Counted from the stretch's first letter, positions 35,324 to 52,354 are shown. The stretch: DNA of 64,000 nt from Deinococcus metallilatus (GCF_004758605.1 NZ_CP038512.1:657501-721500); one strand, 5' to 3'. Made by a program: numbers and translations. Notes: generated by a model from the sequence alone, not told the origin.

Positions 35324-36096
35324 CGACCTTCGAGGAGTGCCGCCAGGACCTGCTGGAGCGCGGCGGACCTCCTGCCCTCAGGGCCTACGACCGCTGGTTG
35401 AACCGGCCCGGCTACCAGGAGGTTCACGCCCTCGTCCACGGCTTCGAGCACGCTTATCTGGGCCGCATCACGAGAGATGAGATGCAGGAGGTCCGCGCGA
35501 GATCGGCACACGCGCTGGGAGACGTGCGGACCGGGGAACAGCGGCCCGAGGTCGAGGACGCCGGTCCCCCCTTCGCGTACCAGCATCTGTTCCACCTCTA
35601 CATCGAGCAGCATCAGGCTGTCCCGACCTGGCAGGCGTTCAGCGGCTAGCTCCGGGGGGGCGCGGCCCGCGAGATGTTCCTGCGCCCGCTTCTGGAGGAC
35701 ATCGGCTTCTACATGGCGGAGCGGCCGGAAAGGGTGAGGCTCGGCCGCGCCGTGCAGTGGCGGCTGGGGAAGTTCTACTACAGCGCGATGCGCGAACTCG
35801 ACATTCAGGTCCGCCTGCGCGAGGACCACGGGCTGCCGCTGCGATATCACCTACTCGCCGACGTGCTGCTGCGCACCGACTTCTGGTTGGGGGACGACCT
35901 TGTCTGCGTGTACTTCGCCAATCCGAAGTACCGGGACCGGGAGGTGGGCCGGAAGCCCCCGGCCGCCGCCTTTCTCGGCCAGGCCACACCGCCCTTCACG
36001 ATCCACCATGTCGGCATCGAACGGCAGGGCTTCGGCAAGTTCTGGATCGCCAGCGACGCCAGCATCGCTGACCTGGCCCGTCGGCTCGGTGCGTAA
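35320..36096 (+). pseudogene. Unknown gene interrupted by an in-frame TAG
   Basis: GTG 35320 has AGGAGG 4 nt upstream and reads TTFEECRQDLLERGGPPALR to QAVPTWQAFSG, where TAG (35647-35649) occurs. The same frame continues with LRGGAAREMFLRPLLEDIGF and a dense protein to 36096 (DDLVCVYFANPKYRDREVGR, TPPFTIHHVGIERQGFGKFW). The whole would be 258 residues; a GAG to TAG change is the simplest explanation. The N-terminal half is helical, the C-terminal half mixed alpha/beta. No family is recognised. A second start at ATG 35674 could still express the C-terminal half. Confidence 0.7.
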
Positions 36097-36177
36097 GCCT
36101 CACCGCAGGCGCCGGGGGAAGTCTGGATCGCCCCTTCCGTCAGGGCAACCGCGAAGTCCGGTTTTTGGAAGCCCTGC

Positions 36178-36253
36178 CCGGTTCAACCCCTCAGTCAGCT
36201 TCGCTGACAGCTCCCCTCAAGGGGAGCCAGGGACGCCGTTTGCCCTTAGGAAG
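36178..36253 (+). repeat. Dispersed repeat, copy B left part
   Basis: Starts CGGTTCAACCCCTCAG and contains GAGCCAGGGACGCCGTTTGC, matching copy A at 24088-24222 (minus strand). It is cut by the IS1-family element; the continuation (CTGTTGCCTCCCCTTGAA) appears just after that element near 37040. Confidence 0.7.
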
Positions 36254-36265
36254 CTGGTAGTGGTT

Positions 36266-36700
36266 TCAGGGTAATGACGCGTTGTCGCGGTGGAGGAAGA
36301 GCCAGACGATGAGTTCGAGGTTGGCCTGCTGACGGCAGAACGAGAGACTTTTGCGGACCAGGAAGGGCAATTTGGCACGGAGGGTGGCATTGAAGCGCTC
36401 GATGTGCTGAGTTCCGCCAATCCGATGCAGTCCTCCGAAGACCACCCCTTTGTAGGCCGACAAGCGGTCTGTAGGACAGACCGCATCCAGGTAGGGTGTG
36501 GGGAGGCTCTGCCAGAGGCCAAAAGCACCTGTTGCGTCACGCTGCCCGAAAAAGCAGCCGACGATCCGTCGGGAAGCTCGGTCCATGGCCAGCCAGATCC
36601 ACAGCCGTCGGTCTTGGCGTCCGACGAAGGTGCATCACTCATCGCATTCCAGCACCAGCGAGGCTGGTGCTGGAATGCTCAGGCTTTTTTTGCTTGGGGT
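36266..36700 (-). pseudogene. IS1 transposase insB (internal TGA)
   Basis: DDE transposase half of IS1: RRLWIWLAMDRASRRIVGCF, TDRLSAYKG, then HIERFNATLRAKLPFLVRKS and the tail LELIVWLFLHRDN. The sequence just upstream in the same frame is LVLECDE then TGA then CTFVGRQD; family members have a Trp or Met at that site, so TGG to TGA is likely. With that stop the InsAB fusion cannot be made unless it is read through. Confidence 0.75.
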
Positions 36701-36987
36701 TGTTCTTCAGGAATGCTGTGCAAAACGGTCTTTTTAAGCTTTTTGAGGTGAAGACGGAACCAGCAACGACTGACCCCGGCAACCCGACAGATGCCGCGAT
36801 GGGAGAGGCGTTCGGTCAGCAGGCGGTCTACTTCAGCCTCTTTTTCAGGCGAAATGCGGTGCCAGGTGGCGTCAGGGGTGAACTGGTACCGGCATTCACG
36901 ACACAGGTAGCGCTGTTTCCCCGTGTGGGCCTGCCCATTTTTGACGATGTGAACGCCATGGCACCTGGGGCAGACCGGGTCGTTCAT
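36679..36987 (-). CDS. insA: IS1 protein InsA
   Basis: 102-residue IS1 InsA: zinc-finger N-terminus CPRCHGVHIVKNGQAHTGK and LCRECRYQFTPDATWH, then the helix-turn-helix RLSHRGICRVAGVSRCWFRL. It ends ...QPQAKKA* at a run of seven A, the expected slippery site for -1 frameshifting into insB. InsA binds the element ends and represses transposition. Confidence 0.88.
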   Translation of the reverse strand: MNDPVCPRCHGVHIVKNGQAHTGKQRYLCRECRYQFTPDATWHRISPEKEAEVDRLLTERLSHRGICRVAGVSRCWFRLHLKKLKKTVLHSIPEEQPQAKKA

Positions 36988-37030
36988 ACTTCATTGAACC
37001 CCCGTCCTCCGCTGAAAGCCACGACCAGGA

Positions 37031-37057
37031 AGCTCAAGCTGTTGCCTCCCCTTGAAC
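37031..37057. repeat. Dispersed repeat, copy B middle part
   Basis: Contains CTGTTGCCTCCCCTTGAA, which continues copy B after the IS1 element, by comparison with TTGTTGCCGCCCCTTGAA in copy A. Confidence 0.55.
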
Positions 37058-37076
37058 GCTTGATGTACAATAGAAA

Positions 37077-37209
37077 CTTGCTGTCTGGGATGGGCTTTTT
37101 TCTCCCTCTCCCCTTGCGGGAGAGGGGTGGCGCGCGAAGCTCGCCCTCATTCCAGACGAGAAAAATGCTCCTGATGGCCTGACCCGCCCGCCCCGCATTT
37201 CACAGCAAG
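37077..37209. repeat. MITE-like inverted-repeat element (133 bp)
   Basis: Ends CTTGCTGT (37077-37084) and ACAGCAAG (37202-37209) are perfect inverted repeats. It contains an inner hairpin CCCTCTCCC-CTTGC-GGGAGAGGG near 37105-37127 and no coding frame. It lies between two pieces of the dispersed repeat, as if inserted into it. Confidence 0.5.
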
Positions 37210-37226
37210 CGTTTTTTTGAGGGGCG

Positions 37227-37262
37227 TGGCCGGACTCGCAGAGCGGCGCAGCAGAGGGCTTC
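37227..37262. repeat. Dispersed repeat, copy B right part
   Basis: GGCCGGACTCGCAGAG and CGCAGCAGAGGG match the right end of copy A (minus strand, 24100-24125). Confidence 0.65.
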
Positions 37263-37359
37263 AACCGGGCCTGTGCGGACTCGGCACCTTTGCGGTGACC
37301 CTGCCCCTTCCGTCTCCGGTCCCATGCAGGTGAAGTCGTCGGGGAAGCTTTGCAACTAG

Positions 37360-38271
<912 letters not shown>

Positions 38272-38314
38272 CTAGGCCGCACCAGGAGCCCGTCACCCCT
38301 GCGCCGACTGGTCT

Positions 38315-39496
<1,182 letters not shown>

Positions 39497-39502
39497 AGGG
39501 CG

Positions 39503-39508
39503 AGGGTA
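39503..39508 (-). promoter_or_regulatory. -10 element, leaderless start of the aminotransferase
   Basis: TACCCT on the minus strand ends 6 nt before ATG 39496. Confidence 0.5.
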
Positions 39509-39559
39509 CAGCGGGGGATGGGGGAGGGGTGGGGGTGGGCTAGGGGAAATCCACGGTTC

Positions 39560-39565
39560 TACAAT
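39560..39565 (+). promoter_or_regulatory. -10 element, leaderless start of a small membrane gene
   Basis: TACAAT ends 6 nt before ATG 39572. Confidence 0.5.
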
Positions 39566-39571
39566 CGCCGC

Positions 39572-39924
39572 ATGAAACCCTCCGTCAAACCGCAGACGAG
39601 GTGGGCGGTGCTGTGGGACCTGCTGAAGCGGAGCCTCCTGTACGGCTGTGGTGCGAGTCTCCTGGGCGCCCTCCTGGGGTACCTGTTCATTCAGCACGGA
39701 TGGCACGGCGTCCTGACCGGGCTGACTGTCGCGGGCATCCTCCTGTGCATCCTGGCCGGGTCGTTTGTCCAGGGGTCCTTTGGCAGCCAGAACGCGGTGG
39801 CGTTTTTACAGGCCCCCGCCTGGGCGACGCTCCGGCGCGCGTGCAGTGGCCCCTCATGTCCACGTTCGTCGCCCTCATGGCCGCAGGCGTCTGCTTCCTG
39901 CTCGCCTGGCTGGGCCGCCTCTGA
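39572..39924 (+). pseudogene. Small three-helix membrane protein, frameshifted
   Basis: The first frame reads WDLLKRSLLYGCGASLLGAL, VLTGLTVAGILLCILAGSFV and FGSQNAVAF, three times crossing or touching the membrane. At the T run 39803-39807 the frame is lost; adding one T gives AFFTGPRLGDAPARVQWPLM and a final helix FVALMAAGVCFLLAWLGRL ending at 39924, about 118 residues in all. No family is recognised. This is a one-base deletion, real or from sequencing. The gene diverges from the aminotransferase. Confidence 0.6.
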
Positions 39925-39994
39925 CTCTGGAGCTTTCCCAAAACGGCGAAGAGGCAGCCTCTGCGGCCGCCCCCCCGTCTCCACGTTTCCCGGC

Positions 39995-41700
<1,706 letters not shown>

Positions 41701-41702
41701 AC

Positions 41703-41743
<41 letters not shown>

Positions 41744-41894
41744 CATATGGAGCCGTGATGACCCCGGAAACGGCCTGGACAGACTCAGGCGGAGGCGTTC
41801 ACGAAAAAGGGCGACCCTTCACGCGCCTGCTTGGGGGCGCTCCTTTGGGCCGCCGTTCTTAAAGGCAGGGGGCGGCGGGAAAGAGAACGGCTGT

Positions 41895-42875
41895 TCAGCT
41901 CCGCAAGCGGTCCACCAGCAGGACCAGGCCGACGGCGGCCAGTGCGCCCAGCACGATCCTCTTGAGGGGATCGGGGGTGCCCGGCTGCGGGAGGGCCACC
42001 GGCACCGGATGACTCAGGTACCACCCGCGCAGGGGCCGCGCCGCCTCGTCGAAATTGCGCGCAAGGCGCTGGAGGTCGAGGTCCATCTGTACCTCGGTCA
42101 TCGGGTGTCCATGTCCGGTGGCGGCCAGCGCGGGGGGCAGCGCCGCGAGCAGCCGCACCGACTCGCGCGCCGCGTCCCAGTTGGGGGTGTAGTACGCGGG
42201 CGGGCGGTGGACCAGCGTGGGCTTCTGCGCCAGCGCCCCGGTCACCGTCTCCTGCTTGGTGGTCACGAAGGCGTCCCCCGCGATCAGGGTGCGGTCGGCC
42301 TCCCGCCAGAGCGACACGTGGCCGACGCTGTGCCCCGGCGTGTGCAGCCAGCGCCAGCCCGCCAGGTGGGGCACCTCCCCCGCCGGGGGGAGCGCCTGGA
42401 TGTGGGGCCGGAAATCGAAGGGGCCGGGGACAAAGGCCGGGGAGAGCAGGCTCATCACGCCGCCCACGCTGGGGTCGGGGAAGGGATAGGGCACCTGCCC
42501 CGTCAGGTAGGGCAGCTCCAGGGGGTGCGCGTACACCGGCACTTTCCACGTTTGCAGCAGGTCGTGGAGCCCGCCGATGTGATCGAGGTGCCCATGCGTC
42601 AGCACGATGGCGGCGGGGGGGCTGCCCGCGTGATAATTCTCCGCCGCCGCACGGATCATGCCCGCCGTGCCCGGCATGCCCGCGTCCACCAGCACCCAGG
42701 GCTCACCCGGCAGCCCCAGCAGGTAGGCATTGACCATCGGCAGCCGCACCCGCACCACGTCGGGCCGCAGAACCTGCGTGCCGCCGAAGGTGGAGACATG
42801 CGGCGCGGGCGGGCGAATCTGCTCGACGCTGGTGGTCAGGGGCGGGGGTGGCTGCCAGGCGGGAAGCTGGGTCAT
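41895..42875 (-). CDS. MBL-fold metallo-hydrolase with C-terminal membrane helix
   Basis: 326 residues. The metallo-beta-lactamase metal motif is complete: VLTHGHLDHIGGLHDLL (HxHxDH), LHTPGHSVGHVSLW, and LIAGDAFVTTK. A final hydrophobic segment IVLGALAAVGLVLLVD probably anchors it to the membrane. Substrate is unknown. ATG 42875 has AAGGA 8 nt upstream; an alternative ATG is at 42884. Confidence 0.88.
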   Translation of the reverse strand: MTQLPAWQPPPPLTTSVEQIRPPAPHVSTFGGTQVLRPDVVRVRLPMVNAYLLGLPGEPWVLVDAGMPGTAGMIRAAAENYHAGSPPAAIVLTHGHLDHIGGLHDLLQTWKVPVYAHPLELPYLTGQVPYPFPDPSVGGVMSLLSPAFVPGPFDFRPHIQALPPAGEVPHLAGWRWLHTPGHSVGHVSLWREADRTLIAGDAFVTTKQETVTGALAQKPTLVHRPPAYYTPNWDAARESVRLLAALPPALAATGHGHPMTEVQMDLDLQRLARNFDEAARPLRGWYLSHPVPVALPQPGTPDPLKRIVLGALAAVGLVLLVDRLRS

Positions 42876-43018
42876 GACGGACATCCTTTCGGGGGCGTGA
42901 GACGACACGAAGGTTTCTCACACGCTAGGCAGCCCGGATGAGGAGCGCCCCGTGCCTGCCCTAATGCAGCCTCACGCGGCCTTCGCATCGGCTTGAGGGG
43001 CCGAGCAGGGCAGGCAGC

Positions 43019-43042
43019 AAAAGCCCCCGCGCGGGGCGGGGG
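43019..43042 (-). terminator. Terminator of the UbiE-like methyltransferase gene
   Basis: Stem CCCCCGC/GCGGGGG (43024-43030 with 43036-43042) followed on the minus strand by TTTT (43019-43022). Confidence 0.75.
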
Positions 43043-43109
43043 TGTACCGATGGGAGCTGGGGTCAACGTGGGTGGGCCTGGTTGAAGAGAGTCTCACCTT
43101 CCGCCAACA

Positions 43110-43757
43110 TCACGAACGGGCGGAACGTGAAGCGGGGACCTCACGTGGCCCGGGTCGCGTTGCGCGCAACGCGACCAGAATGCCCGCCAGGCGTCGCTCC
43201 AGCACCTCCACCGTGAAGCCCGCCTCACGCAGCAGATGCGGTGTGCGGCGGTTGGCATGGCAGCCGACGAAGCGTTCGAACAGCGGGTCAAGCCCGTCGG
43301 CCGCGATGCCGAGCCAGGCGTTCGGCGGCCGCACATGTTCCAGGGCAAGCAGTTGCCCGCCGGGACGCAGCACCCGCCGCACCTCGCTGAACAAACGCGC
43401 CGGGTCGGGAATGCCGCACAGGCCGAGGGAGGACGTCACCGTGTCGAAGCTCGCCGCCGGAAAGGGCAGCGTCTGGAAGTCGTGCTGCACCAGGCGCACC
43501 GGGAACGGCAACCGGAGGGTTCTGGGCTGCGCCCGTCGCAGCATCTCCCCGCTGACGTCCAGGGCGGTCAGGCTGCGGAGCGTGGCCGGGTAGTGCGCGA
43601 AGGTCGCGCCGGTTCCCACCCCCAGTTCCAGCACGTCGCCGGACGCGCGTGCGAACAGCCCGGAGCGCAAGGCGTCCAGCATCTGTGAGGAAGTCGCCGC
43701 GTCATACCCGGACGCCTTGTGGTCGTACAGGCGCTGCACGTGCCGGGCGTTCGCCAT
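43110..43757 (-). CDS. UbiE-like SAM-dependent methyltransferase
   Basis: 215 residues: SAM motif I VLELGVGTGATFAHYP, acidic motif ALDVSGEMLRRAQ, LPFPAASFDTVTSSLGLCGI and post-motif LRPGGQLLALEHVRPPNAW. This resembles the demethylmenaquinone or phospholipid N-methyltransferase group, but the substrate is not assigned. ATG 43757 is preceded by GGAGG about 11 nt upstream. Confidence 0.87.
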   Translation of the reverse strand: MANARHVQRLYDHKASGYDAATSSQMLDALRSGLFARASGDVLELGVGTGATFAHYPATLRSLTALDVSGEMLRRAQPRTLRLPFPVRLVQHDFQTLPFPAASFDTVTSSLGLCGIPDPARLFSEVRRVLRPGGQLLALEHVRPPNAWLGIAADGLDPLFERFVGCHANRRTPHLLREAGFTVEVLERRLAGILVALRATRPGPREVPASRSARS

Positions 43758-43776
43758 GCCTGCCCCCTTCCTCCCT

Positions 43777-45582
<1,806 letters not shown>

Positions 45583-45589
45583 AGAGCGC

Positions 45590-45595
45590 AGTGTA
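45590..45595 (-). promoter_or_regulatory. -10 element, leaderless start of lepA
   Basis: TACACT on the minus strand ends 7 nt before GTG 45582. Confidence 0.55.
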
Positions 45596-45639
45596 GCGAG
45601 TGGGGCGCGGCGGCAAGGTGCCGTGAACCCCGCCTCCAC

Positions 45640-45645
45640 TATGCT
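45640..45645 (+). promoter_or_regulatory. -10 element, leaderless start of the M28 peptidase
   Basis: TATGCT ends 7 nt before ATG 45653 and supports that start over the ATG at 45641. Confidence 0.5.
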
Positions 45646-45652
45646 GAACGCC

Positions 45653-47002
45653 ATGCACGCCCGCTCCCGGCCCCTGCCGACCCGGCCCCGCCCCCCGGTG
45701 TGGAAGTGGCTCCTGCCCGCCGCGCTCGTCCTGGGAGGCGGCTGGGGCGCGTGGTACTGGGCCAGCCGCCCGCATGACCCGCCCGTCCAGACGGCGGCCC
45801 TCTCGCGCACCGCCTCGCAGGACTGGCGGGGCTTGCAGGCGTTCGGCCCCCGCCCGGTGGGCAGCGAGGGCCATGACCGGGCCGAGGAGTGGCTGGCCGA
45901 CCAGTTCCGCGCGCTGGGCTACCCCGTGACCGAGCAGCCGGTGACGCTGGAACGGCCCTACGACCGGGGCGGCACCTTGAAGGTCGGCTCGTTGAGTGTT
46001 CCTGCCGCCGCCCTGTACGGCAGCCGGGGCGGGGAGCAGGAGGGGCGGCTGGTGCGTCTGCCGTCCGGCGCCACCTCCGAGCAGATGGAGGCGCGGGGCC
46101 TGCGCGGCCAGATCGCCCTGACAACCTGCCAGGAGTGGGACGGCGAGGGGGTGACCCGGCGTGACCTGGTGGAGCGGGCCACCCAGGCCGGGGCGCTGGG
46201 GCTGGTGCTGGTGCAGGACTGCGCGGTGCGGCAGCTTCAGCGCGTGCCCGCCACCCCCCTCCCGCTGGTGCAGGTCAGCGCCGCCGACGGGGCGAAGGTG
46301 CTGCCGCTGGCGGGCCAGCCAGCCCGGCTCACTTCAAAAGTGGAGGTGCGCGAGGTGAAGGGTCATAACCTGATCGCCGCCCGCGTGGAGGCCAAGCCCG
46401 AAGTGCTGTTCGGCGCGCATCTGGACAGCGTGAACGACTCACCCGGCGCGAACGACAACGCCAGCGGCGTGCTGGCCGTGCTGGAGGCTGCCCGCGAAGC
46501 CGCCCGGACGCCCCTGGCCGACCGCGCCTGGTTCGTCCTGTTCGACGCCGAGGAGGACGGCCTGGTCGGCAGCCGCGCCTTTGTGGACGCGCACCGCTAT
46601 CCGCTGCGGCAGACACGGGCCATGCTGAACCTCGACATGGTGGGCGTGAATGTCGAACCGCTCGGTGTCGCCGCCCACGCCGAGCTGCTCCCGCTGGCGA
46701 GGCGGGTGCGCCCCGGCGTGCGGGTGTTCGAGGACGAAGCCGCCACCAGACGCGAAACCTTCGGGCGCTCCATGAACATCAGCGGCAACAGTGACCAGGT
46801 GCCCTTCCAGAGCTGGGGCGTCCGCACCGTCTTCATCCACCGCGGCCTGGACCGGAATTACCACGCGGCGACCGACCTGACCCTCTCGCCCGCGCTGGTG
46901 CGGGAAGCGGGGGACTTTGCCGTGAAGCTCGCGCAGGCCGTCCTGGCCGCGCCCTGGACCCCGGACGAACCCTGCGAGGGCTTCAGGAGTGGTGGGTGCT
47001 GA
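45653..47002 (+). CDS. M28 family metallo-aminopeptidase, membrane-anchored
   Basis: 449 residues. N-terminal membrane anchor [20 protein letters not shown], an inserted PA-like domain, then the M28 zinc site: HLDSV in [19 protein letters not shown] (His and Asp), EE in [13 protein letters not shown], Asp in NLDMVGVN, and His in NYHAATD. Cuts amino acids from peptides outside the membrane. The ATG is set by the -10 hexamer. It diverges from lepA. Confidence 0.92.
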   Translation: MHARSRPLPTRPRPPVWKWLLPAALVLGGGWGAWYWASRPHDPPVQTAALSRTASQDWRGLQAFGPRPVGSEGHDRAEEWLADQFRALGYPVTEQPVTLERPYDRGGTLKVGSLSVPAAALYGSRGGEQEGRLVRLPSGATSEQMEARGLRGQIALTTCQEWDGEGVTRRDLVERATQAGALGLVLVQDCAVRQLQRVPATPLPLVQVSAADGAKVLPLAGQPARLTSKVEVREVKGHNLIAARVEAKPEVLFGAHLDSVNDSPGANDNASGVLAVLEAAREAARTPLADRAWFVLFDAEEDGLVGSRAFVDAHRYPLRQTRAMLNLDMVGVNVEPLGVAAHAELLPLARRVRPGVRVFEDEAATRRETFGRSMNISGNSDQVPFQSWGVRTVFIHRGLDRNYHAATDLTLSPALVREAGDFAVKLAQAVLAAPWTPDEPCEGFRSGGC

Positions 47003-47043
47003 ACTCCGTGCTTTGGCGCATCCCCGCGCCCCGGCGGGGCCTC

Positions 47044-47049
47044 TAGGCT
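47044..47049 (+). promoter_or_regulatory. -10 element, leaderless start of a GNAT gene
   Basis: TAGGCT ends 7 nt before ATG 47057. Confidence 0.5.
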
Positions 47050-47056
47050 GACCCCC

Positions 47057-47884
47057 ATGATGAAACCGTTCAGGACTCCCCGCGCCCTCGGTTACCACAC
47101 CGACCTCGCCCTGCGGGTGCAGGCGGGCGCGCAGGTGGAGGACCACGGGACGTACACGGTGGTCCGCACACCCACCAACCCGACCTTCTGGTGGGGCAAC
47201 TTTCTGCTGCTGCACGAGCCTCCGCATCCCGGCAGCCTGGAGACGTGGCTCGCCCGCTTCCGCGAGGCGCACCCGGACGCCCGGCATGTGACCTTCGGCC
47301 TGGATACGCCCGGTGGGGAGGCCGGTGCGGCGGCGGAGTTCGGGGCGGCGGGTTTTCGCCTCACCCGCGACACGGTGCTGACCACCGCGCGGACCACCCC
47401 CCCCGCTGCGGCCCTGCCGGACGGCGTGACGCTGCGGCCCCTCCAGACTGCGGCCGACTGGGACGCGGCCCTGGCCCTGCGCCTCGCCGTGAACGCCGCT
47501 GGCCCGGAAGGCCTGGAGGAGGAAGGCTACCGCACCTTTGCCGGGGGCAGGCTGGCGGGCCTCCGGGCGGCGCAGGAGGCTGGACACGGCGCGTACCTGG
47601 GAGCGTTCGCGGACGGGCGGATGCTCGCGGGCCTCGGTGTGTACGGCGTGGGCGGCGGCGTGACCCGGTATCAGAATGTCGAGACGCATCCGCAGTGGCG
47701 TTCGCGGGGGCTGGCCGGGAATCTCGTCTACTTCGCGGGGGAGTGGGCGCGGGCGAACCTCGCCGCGCGGACCCTCGTGATCGTCGCGGACCCCCATGAC
47801 CATGCCCAGCGCCTTTACGAGCGCGTCGGTTTCCGCCCCACCGAGGTGCAGAAGGGGCTGGAACGGCCACCCCGCGAGTCTTAA
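47057..47884 (+). CDS. GNAT family N-acetyltransferase
   Basis: 275 residues. The C-terminal GNAT fold is clear: ADGRMLAGLGVYGVGGGVTR, YQNVETHPQWRSRGLAGNLV (acetyl-CoA binding loop RSRGLAG) and TLVIVADPHDHAQRLYERVG. The N-terminal 120 residues form a second, weaker GNAT-like half (VEDHGTYTVVRTPTNPTFWW). Substrate unknown. Convergent, with the stops overlapping, with the MOSC gene. Confidence 0.88.
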   Translation: MMKPFRTPRALGYHTDLALRVQAGAQVEDHGTYTVVRTPTNPTFWWGNFLLLHEPPHPGSLETWLARFREAHPDARHVTFGLDTPGGEAGAAAEFGAAGFRLTRDTVLTTARTTPPAAALPDGVTLRPLQTAADWDAALALRLAVNAAGPEGLEEEGYRTFAGGRLAGLRAAQEAGHGAYLGAFADGRMLAGLGVYGVGGGVTRYQNVETHPQWRSRGLAGNLVYFAGEWARANLAARTLVIVADPHDHAQRLYERVGFRPTEVQKGLERPPRES

Positions 47885-48419
47885 ACCCGTTCCAGCCGCT
47901 CGTGCGGTCCAGGCGGCCACTCCACGCGAATCTCGTCGCCGGGGCGCACGGTTCCCCCCACCCGCACCACGCCCATGATGCCCGCCTTGCGAATCAGGTT
48001 TCCCTGTTCGTCGTGGTCGAGGACTGCCCTCAGCAGCCCGGGCTGGAAGGCATCGAGTTGCGCGCAGGGATTTCGCAGGCCTGTCACCTCGACCACCGCC
48101 GCGTCTCCCAGGTGCAGGCGGGTGCCGCGCGGCAACGCCAGCAGGTCCACGCCCCGAGTCGTCACGTTCTCGCCCAGGTCGCCCGGCGCCACCTGGAAGC
48201 CCTGCCCGCGCAACTCGTCCAGCAGTTCCGCGTGGATCAGGTGAACCTGCCGGAGATTCGGCTGGTCGGGATTCTGCGCCACCCGAGAGCGGTGCTTCAC
48301 GGTGAGGCCCGCGTGCGCGTCCCCCTCCACGCCCAGCCCTGCCCGCAACTGAATCTCGGGTTGCGGGGTCTTGCTGAAGGTATGCATGGGGCTGAGGCTG
48401 ACGGCCAGGGCGGTTCCAG

Positions 48420-48423
<4 letters not shown>
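47881..48423 (-). CDS. MOSC domain protein
   Basis: 180 residues: AGLGVEGDAHAGLTVKHRSR (GD-HA motif), VHLIHAELLDELRGQGFQVA, ENVTTRGVDLLALPRGTRL, and LRNPCAQLDAFQPGLLRAVL with the conserved Cys. MOSC proteins carry sulfur in molybdenum-cofactor chemistry; the reaction here is not known. ATG overlaps the rnhB stop (ATGA), so it is transcribed with rnhB. Confidence 0.93.
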
Positions 48424-49049
<626 letters not shown>

Positions 49050-49055
49050 GGGGGT

Positions 49056-49061
49056 AAGGTA
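49056..49061 (-). promoter_or_regulatory. -10 element, leaderless start of rnhB
   Basis: TACCTT on the minus strand ends 6 nt before ATG 49049. Confidence 0.5.
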
Positions 49062-49102
49062 GCAGCCGTCAGCGGTCCGCCGCGTGTGCCACTCTGGGGG
49101 AC

Positions 49103-50292
49103 GTGACTGGTAGGGGCAAACAGAAGATCAGAGTAAGTCGTCCGGCGGGGAAACGCGCCGAGCTACCCGCACAGGTGGAAGCCGGAAGATATTTCGACGT
49201 GCGGCCCGCGCTGTTGGGACCCAGGCTGGAGGGCCTCCACGCCCTCACCAAGCCCGGGGTGCGCGGCTTTCCCGAGGTGGATGCGGCGCAGGCCCTTCTT
49301 GCCCAGACGATGCGGAAGGACCGCGTGGGGGGCGAGGTGCTGGATCTGACGGCGATGGGCGGCCTGCTCGCCAGCCTCCCCGGCGTCACGCTGCGGGCGG
49401 TGGAGGGGTCGGCGGCGGCCCTGAGGGTGCTGAAGGCGGCGGGCCTGGCAACGGTCGCGGCGGTGCCGGGCGACGACCTGCGGGAACGCTGGCCCGAGCG
49501 GGCGCGCACGGTCGCGCTGGTGCTGGCGGGGGACCGGGGGAACGCCTACGCGCTCGCGCAGGTCGCCTGGGCGCACGCCTGCACGCCGCCCGGCGGGACG
49601 CTGTACCTCGCCGGGGACCGCGACAAGGGCTTCGACCGCTACGTCCGCGCCGCCGGAAATGCCTTCGGAACGGGGGAGACGATTGCCCGTGACGGCGGAA
49701 TGCGCGTGGCGAAACTGGTCCGCCGCCCCGGCCCCACCCCGGCCTATCCCGGCCCCGAAGGCTACGAGGCGTTCGGCGTGAAGGTGGTGGGTCTGCCCGG
49801 CGTCTTCAGCGCCACCCGGCCCGACAAGGCGACCACGCTGCTCCTCGGCACGCTGGACGATCTGGACCTGACCGGGAAGCGCGTGCTGGACCTCGGCACC
49901 GGCACCGGCCTGATCGGCGCCTGGGCCGCCCAGCGGGGCGCGCAGGTCACGCTGGTGGACGGCGACCTCCAGAGCGTCCGCAGCGCGCGGGCCACCCTGG
50001 CCGCGAACGACCTGCCCGGCGAGGTGCTCCACAGCGATGTGGACGCGGCGCTGGGAGAGCGCACCTTCGACGTGATCCTCACCAATCCGCCCTTTCACGT
50101 CGGGCGGGGCGTGGTGCTGGACGTGGCGCGCGAGTTCATCGCGGCCGCCGCCCGCCGCCTGAACCCCGGCGGGACGCTGTACCTCGTCGCCAACGAGCCG
50201 CTGCCCTACGAGACGCCACTGCGCTCGCTCGGCCCGGTGCGCGAGCTGCGGCGCGAGGGAGGCTTCAAGGTGCTGGCGGCGACGCGGGCGGG

Positions 50293-50296
<4 letters not shown>
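49103..50296 (+). CDS. RsmC/RlmG-like rRNA methyltransferase
   Basis: 397 residues with the two-domain layout of this class: an N-terminal degenerate half, then the catalytic half with LDLGTGTGLIGAWAAQRGAQ (SAM motif), LVDGDLQSVRSARATLAAND and the base-binding NPPFHVGRGVVLDVAREFI. The N-P-P-F motif is typical of guanine N2-methyltransferases acting on rRNA (16S m2G1207 or 23S m2G1835). Which one is not decided by the sequence. Starts at GTG 49103. Confidence 0.88.
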
Positions 50297-51162
<866 letters not shown>

Positions 51163-51177
51163 GGTGGTCCTGCAGGC

Positions 51178-51257
51178 GGTCAGTGGGAAGTGGTGAGTGG
51201 TGAGTGGAGAAAAGAGGCGACCGCCCCACTGACCACTGACCACTGACCACTGACCGT
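51178..51257. repeat. Intergenic repeat with ACTGACC tandem copies
   Basis: Four exact tandem copies of ACTGACC (51228-51255) preceded by a mirror-like run GTGGTGAGTGGTGAGTGG and the loop word GGAGAAAAG (51206-51214). The opposite arm pairs loosely, so a hairpin forms between dciA and recF. The same loop word lies in the hairpin near 10362. Confidence 0.65.
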
Positions 51258-51264
51258 TCCCCCC

Positions 51265-52344
<1,080 letters not shown>

Positions 52345-52348
52345 TGAC

Positions 52349-52354
52349 ATTCTA
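52349..52354 (-). promoter_or_regulatory. -10 element, leaderless start of recF
   Basis: TAGAAT on the minus strand ends 7 nt before GTG 52341 and overlaps the alternative ATG at 52350, which would then not be the start. Confidence 0.5.

Larger units (their letters stand above)
36254..37028 (-). mobile_element. IS1-family insertion sequence
   Basis: About 775 bp, the usual IS1 size. The ends are imperfect inverted repeats: CTGGTAGTGGTTTCAGGG on the left and, on the opposite strand, CTGGTCGTGGCTTTCAGCGG on the right. It encodes insA (36679-36987) and insB (36266-36700) joined by a likely -1 frameshift. AGGAAG is found at both junctions and may be part of the target duplication. The element lies inside a dispersed repeat. 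Confidence 0.85.

Noticed and set aside
51228..51255. ACTGACC tandem copies considered as a replication iteron cluster near recF
   Set aside because: No dnaA gene, DnaA boxes or AT-rich unwinding region are near, and similar word repeats occur in other spacers.
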